Assembly: GCA_002404095.1 (NCBI GenBank)
Contig: DHJA01000017.1
Location: 1-8,280 of the forward strand
DNA: 8,280 nt
Direction: 5' to 3'
Source of the DNA: Planctomycetaceae bacterium UBA4732
GTDB lineage: Bacteria; Planctomycetota; Planctomycetia; Gemmatales; Gemmataceae
The notes under the pieces were generated by a model. It searched no databases. It had not been told where the DNA came from and was given only the letters and a program-made list of their open reading frames with translations. The position numbers and the translations under genes are program-made. Shown piece after piece: positions 1 to 6,400 of the stretch (its first letter is position 1; each line of letters starts with the position of its first letter).

Positions 1-19
1 AGATGTGTATAAGAGACAG
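1..19 (+). other. Tn5/Nextera mosaic-end adapter (library artefact)
   Basis: The window opens with AGATGTGTATAAGAGACAG, which is exactly the 19-base transposase mosaic end used in Nextera libraries. It is not biological sequence of this organism. It shows that the contig begins at an untrimmed read end, and the bases immediately following it should be treated with caution. Confidence 0.95.
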
Positions 20-250
20 ATCATAGCGTCACTCCATTGACAGGGATCGTTGCAACCTCTCAAATGAGCTACAATCATCGCCTATCTTCCCTAGCCTGCC
101 AAGGCCTCTCGGAAGTTGTGGGGAACAACGAGGGGGTGTGCCCCCGGAGATAGTTCTAGTCGCTGAAACCATCCTCCAGGGCTTACGCCCCCGGCTCGCC
201 CACACCTCTGTTGTGTTCGTGACACAACCGGGTACTTTTTCACTTATCGA
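20..250. other. Non-coding stretch downstream of the sigma factor gene
   Basis: I see no credible gene here. It holds small hairpins: GTTGT/ACAAC (115-129), GGGGG-TGTG-CCCCC (132-145) and GTTGTGT-TCGTG-ACACAAC (210-228). It also holds one copy of the dispersed palindrome (176-200). The 210-228 hairpin lies just past the stop of the minus-strand gene, but on that strand no T-run follows it, so it is at best a weak terminator. A 7-base direct repeat, TTATCGA twice (244-257), overlaps the stop codon of the sigma/DUF1559 gene. A gene cut off by the left edge cannot be excluded, because only about 230 bases are visible. Confidence 0.6.
176..200 (+). repeat. Dispersed palindromic repeat, copy A
   Basis: This 25-base segment ends in CCCCCGGCTCGCC and contains the short inverted pair GGGC-TTAC-GCCC. 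It matches the same core (CGG, a TTAC/TAAC centre, then GGCTCGCC) seen in both arms of the 1936-2017 inverted repeat and at 3957, 4377 and 5175. It lies about 50 bases beyond the stop of the minus-strand sigma factor gene. Membership of the family is by eye alignment only. Confidence 0.6.
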
Positions 251-1844
251 TTATCGATTATTCGGTTTCAACTCGTCGCTGTTGCGTGTGATCCAACCGC
301 GCAGTACTACTTCCTTGACCGTCAGCGGGATGAAGTGTACGGAGCCATCGCACATCGCCGTCAAGAAACCGTACTTGTCCAGGCCGCCGACTTTCGGCAG
401 AAGCTTGCCTGCGTCAAAGGGTACGTCGTCCGGCTTTGTCCACAGCACCGGCTTCTTCGCCTCGACGAACATGATCGTTTTCGATGTACCATCCCTAATA
501 TCCCCGATGTCCATTCCCTTCTTACCGTCGAAGAACGCCCCCTTGCCGGCGAAGCCCTGGTAATGCGTTTCGTGATTTTTCGCCGCGTTCTCGTCGCCGA
601 AGCCATACAGCGGCGGCATTTTCGCCAGCAGCTTCTTGTTGTGATCGCTGTCCCACGGTTCATTGAGGTGAAACTCTTTGTACAGTGCGTCCTGTTCGAT
701 GTAGGGCAAGATTAGGACGCGCCAACTCAGAAGCGGCTTGCCGTCCTTGTCATACACAGCCGCCGCAGGAAAGTGGTGGTTCACCTCTTGGTAGGCGTGC
801 ATCACCAGGGCCAGCTGCTTGAGGTTATTTGAACTCTGGGTGCGTTTTAACAGTTCCTTGAGTTTGAGGATCGCCTCCGGTGGAGCAGCCTCCTTGTCGT
901 CCTTCCCTTTGTCGGCGGGCGCTGGTTTTTCCGCAGCCACGGGGCCGGGTTTCGGCGCGTCCTTCGGCCCCTCCGCCTGAGACAAGTAAGTGTAACCGCC
1001 GCCCCCGCCGAGTAGTGCAAGGGCCAGCACCAGGGCCGCCCCAATCTTCAACTTTGTCAGAATCATGGTTCGCAACACTCCTTGAGAAAGCGCGATCGCT
1101 CGCGCCGAAGCCAGTTTGCCCACGCCTCCCTCACCAGCCGCGAACCGCGTCGCGGCGCGAATCGTCGCATCCATCAACTTCGCCCGCGCGGTCGCCGGGT
1201 TCGCGGCCAACGCCGTCGCCATCACCCCTTCCGACGCGGTGACGCCGCGCCGGGTCAAGCGCGAACGCAGCAGATCGCGCGCCCGTGCCAGTCGGCCCTT
1301 GACCGTGCCGAGGGGCCAACGCAACAGCAGCGCCGCCTCTTCGTGCGTCTTCCCTTCAAGATAGCAAAGGACTATAGGATTCTTGTATTTGTCCGGTAGA
1401 CGCTGAACTTCTTCGTGAAGCAGCGGCGGCAAATCCGACGGATCGGCATCAACCGTCGCCGCCACGGACGCAAGATCGACGCCCGACGTTTCGCTCGCCT
1501 GCCTTCTCCACGCCCGACCGCGAAGCCGCGCCGCCACCTTGTAGGCGACGCCGTATAGCCATGCGTTCAGCAGCGGTCGCTTCTGGATGGCCCCGGCCTT
1601 GCGCGCCAGCACAAGAAACGCCGCTTGAAAAGCGTCTTCGGCTTGGTCGGCGTCGTGCAGCAGTCGGCGGCAGACGCCGAGGACCATCGGCCCGTGACGC
1701 ACCATCAGCGCCGCGAACCGGCGGCTCGTCGCGCCCGACGGCGAATCGCTCCAGCAATTGCGCGTCCGTCAGCGACAAGACGCCCTGTAGACCCGCCAGC
1801 CGGCCGATGCGCCGCAGGACGTCGCCTAGTGTTTCCCCCGCCAC
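251..1844 (-). CDS. ECF-type sigma-70 factor fused to a membrane segment and a DUF1559 domain, with a frameshift
   Basis: This is a predicted transcription regulator of planctomycete type: an extracytoplasmic-function sigma factor with a C-terminal extension. Numbering is for the frame-repaired 530-residue product. Sigma region 2 is at about 26-110, with the helix around [18 protein letters not shown]. Region 4 is at about 141-200, with the recognition helix around [20 protein letters not shown] single hydrophobic segment follows at about 266-286 ([17 protein letters not shown]), then a Pro/Lys/Ala linker. DUF1559 runs from about 332 to 522, with the hallmarks [26 protein letters not shown] and DGSVHFI. 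The order implies a cytoplasmic sigma part and an exterior DUF1559 part. The start is the GTG at 1842-1844, because AAGGAGG lies six bases upstream; it gives the product start [18 protein letters not shown]. The frame breaks after 42 codons near 1718, so the gene is either damaged or carries a sequencing error. An ATG at 1705 would give a 484-residue product lacking part of region 2. No function-specific target is visible. Confidence 0.85.
1718..1719 (-). other. Single-base frameshift inside the sigma factor gene
   Basis: Reading the minus strand from the GTG at 1844, the product runs cleanly as an ECF N-terminus to ...AVGRDEPP and then degenerates into [12 protein letters not shown]. Dropping one G of the GG at 1718-1719 restores [20 protein letters not shown], the usual continuation of planctomycete ECF factors, and joins the frame that stays open to 251. 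The total span of 1594 bases is one more than a multiple of three, which fits a single insertion. The site is within a GC-rich run and near a contig end, so an assembly or read error is as likely as a real mutation. Confidence 0.8.
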
Positions 1845-1850
1845 GCGCTG

Positions 1851-1857
1851 CCTCCTT
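1851..1857 (-). promoter_or_regulatory. Ribosome binding site deciding the GTG start of the sigma factor gene
   Basis: The minus strand reads AAGGAGG, then six bases, then GTG at 1842-1844. An in-frame ATG 14 codons further upstream (1886) would add a basic, non-family N-terminus and has no comparable site, so the GTG is preferred. Confidence 0.75.
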
Positions 1858-1935
1858 CCGCCCGCTTTTCTAACGAGATACTGCACCTGATTCTGGTTTT
1901 GGGTACGCTTTTTTTAAGAATAGCAAAGAAGAGAG

Positions 1936-2017
1936 GGCGAGCGGGGTCGCGTAAGCGCCGCGAGATGGGGTGCAATCGCTGAAAGCAACTCGGGGCGCTT
2001 ACGCGACCCCGCTCGCC
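1936..2017. repeat. Long perfect inverted repeat between the two minus-strand genes (possible terminator)
   Basis: Arms at 1936-1959 and 1994-2017 are perfect 24-base reverse complements, with the right arm ending ACGCGACCCCGCTCGCC. After one mismatch the stem continues for four more pairs (1961-1964 with 1989-1992), leaving a loop of 24 bases. It begins 12 bases beyond the stop of the five-repeat protein gene. On the minus strand it is followed by the moderately pyrimidine-rich CTCTCTTCTTTGCTATTCTT, so it could end that transcript. Each arm also matches the core of the dispersed palindrome family, so the structure may be two copies in head-to-head orientation. Whether it acts as a terminator or is a mobile or passive repeat cannot be told from sequence alone. 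Confidence 0.8.
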
Positions 2018-2029
2018 TAGTTCGAGACC

Positions 2030-3076
2030 TCAACCAGGATCCTTGGCGGACACGATCGACAAAGCGCCGGTCTCGGAAATGTAGACGGTATTGCCCGTAT
2101 TGGGGTCGAAATAGACTTCGACGCCAAAGCGTTTACTAGCCTTACTGAAAGCGGCTTCGCCGGCCTTACGGCAGTCCAGCTCCATCGCGCGCTTCCACTC
2201 CGGCCCCTTCGTCTTGGCCCCGGTCTCCGTCTGGCCGCTCAGGCTCGCTGGCGCGACCGCGATGGCGCCCGTCTCGCCGACGTACAGCACCGCTCCGGCG
2301 AAGGCGTCGTGGTATACCTCCACGCCGTAACGCTTGGTGTCCTTGCTGAACGCCGCCTCGCCGGCCTTGCGAGCGTCCATCTCCAGGCCGTACTTCCAGT
2401 CAGGTTCTCGCTTCGCTTCGTCCATCTTCGCCAGCTTGGAGGGCAGCACGGCTATCGAACCCGTCTCGGATAGGTAAACGATGTTGCCATTGTTCGCGTC
2501 GAGTAAGACTTCAACGCCGATCTTCTTTGTCTTGTCATTGAAGTCGGGTTCGCCGGCCTTGCGAACGCGCAGTTCCATCGCGTTCTTCCGCTCCGGCGGC
2601 TTCACGTCCTTGCCGGCCTTGGCAACCCCCAACTTGCCCGCCACGGCGCTTAGCGCACCCGTTTCGCAGACGTAGAGATAATTGCCGTTGTTCTCATCGA
2701 CGCAGACTTCGACGCCGTAGCGGTGTGTTTCCTTGGTGAAGTCTTTCTCGCCGGCTTTGCGGGCCATCAATGCCAAGCCATGCGACCACTGGAGCGCTTT
2801 AACCGCGACATCCTCCGGAGTGACGAGCTTCGCCGCGACTGTCGCCAAGTCGCCGGCTTCATCGATGTAAACGCCGTTGCCGCCATCGCCGTCCAGGTAG
2901 AATTCCACGCCGATTTTCTTGGTTTTGTCGCTGTATTCGGCTTCGGCGGCATCACGCACGCGCACTTCCAAGCCGTGTTTGATGACAGGGTCCGGGCTGG
3001 GCGGCGCCGGCGCGGCTTGCAACGCCGACAAACAAATCAGCACGCCGGCCGCTGTGATCTGCATATATTTCGCCAT
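2030..3076 (-). CDS. Exported protein of five tandem repeats of about 56 residues, family not recognised
   Basis: The product is 348 residues. It starts with a signal peptide, MAKYMQITAAGVLICLSALQAAPAPP (two lysine/basic positions aside, a hydrophobic core at about 6-20, likely cleavage after AQAA-type small residues near 22), so it should act outside the cytoplasm. The rest is five repeats at about 32-84, 94-149, 160-215, 224-279 and 291-348. Each reads roughly (G/A)(L/M)E-x-x-x-RKAGE-x-x-F, then TK(R/K)-x-GVEV(Y), a D-x-NNGN turn, and (V/L)Y(I/V)-x-ETGA-(I/L)-x-V. Repeat 1 is the most divergent. The alternation of short hydrophobic strands and GN turns suggests a beta-rich fold. The ATG at 3074-3076 was chosen because GAGGA lies five bases upstream and it opens the signal peptide; an ATG at 3157 would bury the signal peptide behind 27 unlikely residues. 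I know no named domain for this repeat and assign no function. Confidence 0.85.
   Translation of the reverse strand: MAKYMQITAAGVLICLSALQAAPAPPSPDPVIKHGLEVRVRDAAEAEYSDKTKKIGVEFYLDGDGGNGVYIDEAGDLATVAAKLVTPEDVAVKALQWSHGLALMARKAGEKDFTKETHRYGVEVCVDENNGNYLYVCETGALSAVAGKLGVAKAGKDVKPPERKNAMELRVRKAGEPDFNDKTKKIGVEVLLDANNGNIVYLSETGSIAVLPSKLAKMDEAKREPDWKYGLEMDARKAGEAAFSKDTKRYGVEVYHDAFAGAVLYVGETGAIAVAPASLSGQTETGAKTKGPEWKRAMELDCRKAGEAAFSKASKRFGVEVYFDPNTGNTVYISETGALSIVSAKDPG
2033..2983 (-). repeat. Five tandem coding repeats in the exported protein
   Basis: The repeat units lie at about 2825-2983, 2630-2797, 2432-2599, 2240-2407 and 2033-2206, with unit starts 186 to 202 bases apart. Separators differ in length and are rich in Lys, Glu, Pro and Ala. 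The last two units are the closest pair (both contain RKAGEAAFSK and GVEVY), suggesting that the newest duplication is at the C-terminal end. Confidence 0.85.
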
Positions 3077-3081
3077 CGCCG

Positions 3082-3086
3082 TCCTC
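3082..3086 (-). promoter_or_regulatory. Ribosome binding site of the five-repeat protein
   Basis: The minus strand reads GAGGA, then CGGCG, then ATG at 3074-3076. The five-base spacing and its position directly ahead of a signal peptide decide this start over the longer frame from 3157. Confidence 0.6.
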
Positions 3087-3205
3087 GCAGTTGATAATCC
3101 GCGGCCCTTGAGAAGGTTAGGACGATCCATCCGCCCGACGCTAACCGCTCCCCTCAAACACTAGAGATTGATTCCTCTTTGTCCAAGGGCCGGCTGTTAC
3201 TGCTC

Positions 3206-3234
3206 TTGACCTTATAGAAACTCCCGGCTATACC
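3206..3234 (+). promoter_or_regulatory. Sigma70-like promoter facing the secretin gene
   Basis: TTGACC (3206-3211) and TATACC (3229-3234) are separated by exactly 17 bases. The -35 box matches the TTGACA consensus at five of six positions and the -10 box matches TATAAT at four of six. Transcription would start near 3241, giving a leader of about 245 bases before the GTG at 3486, which contains the 3277-3313 hairpin and the G-rich stretch. Planctomycete promoters are not well matched to the E. coli consensus in general, so this is a candidate only. Confidence 0.45.
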
Positions 3235-3261
3235 CCCGCCGCTTTCCATCCCATGCCTTGA

Positions 3262-3313
3262 GTGAAAGAAAAAAAGACGCAAGGTCTCCCGGCCGACTGG
3301 CCGGACCTTGTGT
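3262..3313 (-). terminator. Intrinsic-terminator-like hairpin with seven T, facing left
   Basis: On the minus strand the stem pairs 3305-3313 with 3277-3285 (nine pairs, one G-U) and 3299-3304 with 3289-3294 (six pairs). There is a four-base loop and a three-base bulge, and one base after the stem comes TTTTTTT (3269-3275). This is a textbook shape for leftward termination. No leftward gene ends here: the next leftward gene starts at 3076. It may stop antisense transcription coming from the secretin gene, act as an attenuator in a long leader of the five-repeat protein, or end a small RNA. On the plus strand it would simply be a hairpin in the secretin leader. Confidence 0.6.
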
Positions 3314-3472
3314 GTGGATTCAACAGTCGTCCGGTTCGGGGATTGGACCGGAAGGCGGCCGCCAGGGGGAATGGGCGGCGACGGCGGCGGGGGACGACCT
3401 CCGACGCCTACGTATCGAGCAGGGGGTTTGCCGACGCTTGGGGGTCGCTTCGAGCGGAGCGGGGCGCATTTC

Positions 3473-3480
3473 AAAGGAGG
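3473..3480 (+). promoter_or_regulatory. Strong ribosome binding site of the secretin gene
   Basis: AAAGGAGG is followed by two tandem GTG codons at 3483 and 3486. The second is five bases from the site and the first only two, so 3486 is the better start. Neither choice changes the signal peptide meaningfully. Confidence 0.75.
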
Positions 3481-3485
3481 CCGTG

Positions 3486-6400
3486 GTGGCTAGGGCAAAA
3501 TTCGGAACCGGTTTCATCCTCGTCGTCGGTCTCGTCGCGGGCGCGACAGTCGCCCCTATCCATGCGGCGGACGACGCGCCAGGCGCGTCGCAGCCCGTGG
3601 TGCGGGCCTCGCGGGCGCACGCCGCTTTGAACGACGCCCTTGAGGCGCAGCGGCGCGGCGATTACGAAAACGCCGCCAACCTTTTGAAGGAGGCTGCCAA
3701 CGCCAAGGCCGGCCTTTCAACCACCGAACAGCGAGAACTCGCACGTTTGCTCACCGACAATGGCGCCGCCCTTGACGCGAGACGCGCCGCCTCGGAGCAA
3801 TTGCGCCTGGCCGACAACGCCCTGCGCGATAACCGCCCGGACGCCGCCCTCGACCTGCTCAAGAAGGTGGCCGTCAACGAACAGTATCTGACGGCGGCCG
3901 ACCGGCAGACGTTCCGAAAGGATAGCGCCGGCATGAATCTGCCGAGTGCCGCGCCTCCGGCGGCTAACGCCGTTGGCTCGCCTTCTCCCGCCCGGGCCCG
4001 GTCGCTTGTGCGGCAGGCTCGCGCGCACTTCATCCAGGGCGATCTCGACCAGGCCGAAAAGGAAGCCAATGAAGCTGTCGCGTTCAAGATCGAGTTCAAC
4101 AAAAACGAGGACTCGCCGACGCGCATCCTCACCGACCTGACCGGCGCCCGCGCCGACGCCAAGGCGTTGCTAAAAGCCGCCCGCGCCGCCCTTCAGCGCA
4201 AAGATTATGACACGGCCGAGAAGTACGCCCGCCTGTCGGACAAGGCCAGCTCCACCTGGGCCATGACCCTGTGGGGCGACACGCCGCTCAAAGTCTATAA
4301 CGACATCCAGGCCGCTCGCGCCGCCGCTCCGAAGGCGCCCAAATCCGCCGCGGTGAAGCAGCCGTTTCAAAGCCCTGGCGAGCCGGCGGGTTTATCCCGC
4401 CGGGACAAGCCCGGCGCCTCGCCTGGAAGGGATTTTGAAGCCGCTTCTAAGCCGGAAATGAACACGACGGACGTCACGCCGGCCGCGCCCAAGGCGTCCC
4501 GCAAGGACGCCGAGGAAGCGCGGGCCTTGATGGCCCAGGCTCACAAGGCGATGGACGCCGGCGACCTCCTTCAAGCTAACAAACTTATCGACCAGGCGCG
4601 GGCGCTGAAGCCGGAACTCGCGTGGTCGGAGGAGAATCCCGACAAGATGCTGGCCGAGATCGCCCGCGTTGAGGCGCGGGCCAAGATGTCGGCGGCGGCC
4701 GTCGCCGCCACGGACAAGGACGTGAAACCGGCCGACGCCAAGTCCAAGGCCGCGGCCCTGCTTGAGCAAGGCCGGTCGCAGCTCGCCGAGAACAAGCTCG
4801 ACGACGCAGTGCGGACGGTCGCCCAGTTGCGGGCCATCTCCGGCTTGACCTGGGGTCTGTTCGAGGATTCACCCGAACGACTGCGCCAGGACGTGGAATT
4901 CGCGCGGCAGAAACACGACCAAGAGGAATCGGCCAAGGCGCTGACCGACGCCCGCAAGCTGATGAAGCAGGGCGCTTACGCCGACGCCGAGCGCGCCGCC
5001 TACCGCGCCCAGAAGTTGCACGGCCCCTATAGCGTGTGGGACTTCGGCGATCGTCCGAGCAAGGTGCTGGCCGACCTGGAATCGGCGCGCCTCAAGGGGA
5101 AGAATCCTCTTGATAAGACGGCCGCAGCCGTTGCCTCTAAGAAACCCGTCGAGAAGCCGGTCGCCACGGCGACTCCGGCGGCTAACACCGCTGGCTCGCC
5201 TGCCGCCTCGCCGCTCCCGGCTGTCGGTGGACACGACGTGACAGCCCTCAAGCCGGCCGCGCCTCTTGGGGCCGGTGCGGATGCGAACAAGGCGAAGGCC
5301 ATGCAGTTGCTGGCCGAGGTTGGTCAGCTGGAGCGACAAAATAAACTGGTGGAGGCCCGCCAGAAGGCGACGGAAGCGGCGCAGTTGAAGGCGACGTTTA
5401 GCCCAACCGAGGATTCGCCGGAATATGCGTTGCAGCAGATCGCTTTTCTCGCCCGCCGCGAGTCGGCCCGGCTCACGGTCCATGCTTGCGACACGGTCAG
5501 CTACGGCGACGGCGATCCGTTGAAGCGGTGTTCCGACGCCGAGCAAGAACTGCTCCAGGCCCGCACGCTGGCGGACGGCTTCGGCCAGGACGTGCAGCCG
5601 ATCGAGGCCAAGATGGCCTGGGTGCGCCAGGTCCGCGGCGTCGTCGTGAAGCAGCCCGTTGGCACTGGCGCGGACGCCGCCAAGGCCGTGACGCCGCCGA
5701 CCCCGGCAATGGCGAAGCCCGGAGAGGCTGGCGTGGCCGTGACGCTGACTCCCGCCCAGAAGTTGGAGTCGATCCGGGTGGAGCTGAACCGCGGTTCGAC
5801 GGCCACGGCCCGCAAGATTGCCGAAGAGGTCTTCGAGAACAACGTCGAGCTTCGTCCCGAGGCGACGGCCATGCTCCGCAGCATCGACGCCGAGGAGTTC
5901 GCCCAACAGTGTCGCGCGGACGGGAAGACGTTTGACGCGGCTAATTCCGCCTACAACCGGGGCGAGTTCGCCAACGCCTCGCGTCTGCTTGCGGGCATCG
6001 ACGCCCGTCGGCTCGACCCGGCGCGAGGGTCGCGCCTGCGGGAGTTAATGCAGAATCCGGGGATGCAGCCAGCCGCCGGCGCCATCCAACTGGCTTCGGT
6101 GGGCGGCGAAGGCGTCGGCGCCAAGGAGGCCGCGCCCTCTCCGCAACCGACCCTGGTTCATTGGCCGGACGCCCCCGGCACGGCCCGCGCCGCCGACGAC
6201 GCCGGCGCCAACCTTCTGAAATCGACGGAGGCAATGCGCCAGGTCAAGTTCCAGGCGCTACGCGCCGACGGCCTCAACGTCCAGCGCGACGCCCAGGCCA
6301 AGGCCAGCGTCGGCCAGACCGACGCCGCCATCGACCTGCTCAAGGGCTACCTGGCCACGCTGGACGAGCAGCAGCTCGACCCGGCGCAGATGAGCCTGCT

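Larger units (their letters stand above)
3077..3485. other. Divergent intergenic region between the five-repeat protein and the secretin
   Basis: The region separates two genes pointing away from each other and should hold both promoters. A rightward promoter and a leftward terminator-like hairpin are listed separately. For the leftward gene I see only a weak candidate, TTGGAC and TAGTGT 17 bases apart on the minus strand around 3150-3190. The right half is very G-rich on the plus strand, with runs of five, three and five G between 3365 and 3391, plus a GGCGGCCGCC palindrome (3354-3363). This part would be in the secretin leader. Reading frames that cross this region look like composition artefacts. 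Confidence 0.6.
3996..5460 (+). repeat. Six related helical repeat units in the secretin N-terminal region
   Basis: Units start near 3996, 4155, 4515, 4746, 4926 and 5286, each about 52-58 codons. The shared pattern is AxxLLxxARxxLxxxDxxxAExxAxxA, then a less conserved stretch with W or F, then a signature such as EDSP, GDTP, EENP or GDRP, then xxxLxDIxxAR. The first half is TPR-like, while the acidic-Ser/Thr-Pro signature is an addition. Variable Ala/Pro/Lys linkers separate units 2-3 and 5-6, while units 1-2, 3-4 and 4-5 are closer together. The units are diverged, not recent copies. Confidence 0.75.

Noticed and set aside
210..240. Hairpin plus T-run as terminator of the sigma factor gene
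   Set aside because: The T-run (236-240) follows the hairpin on the plus strand, opposite to the gene's direction, and is eight bases away from the stem; on the minus strand no T-run follows.
138..563. A plus-strand 141-codon open frame at the left end
   Set aside because: It overlaps the DUF1559 coding region on the minus strand, whose [14 protein letters not shown] and DGSVHFI motifs are clear, and it has no ribosome binding site or domain of its own.
3154..3474. Minus-strand 106-codon frame in the divergent intergenic region
   Set aside because: It runs through the hairpin and T-run at 3262-3313 and is a Pro/Arg/Ser composition artefact, with no similarity I recognise.
176..5200. The palindromic repeats as a CRISPR array
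   Set aside because: Copies are hundreds to thousands of bases apart, in both orientations and partly coding, with no regular spacers and no cas genes.
4869..5906. A 345-codon open frame on the minus strand opposite the secretin gene
   Set aside because: The plus strand carries a convincing repeat-containing secretin frame with a signal peptide and strong ribosome binding site. The antisense frame is rich in Arg, Gly, Leu and His, as expected from the complement of GC-rich codons, and shows no domain.
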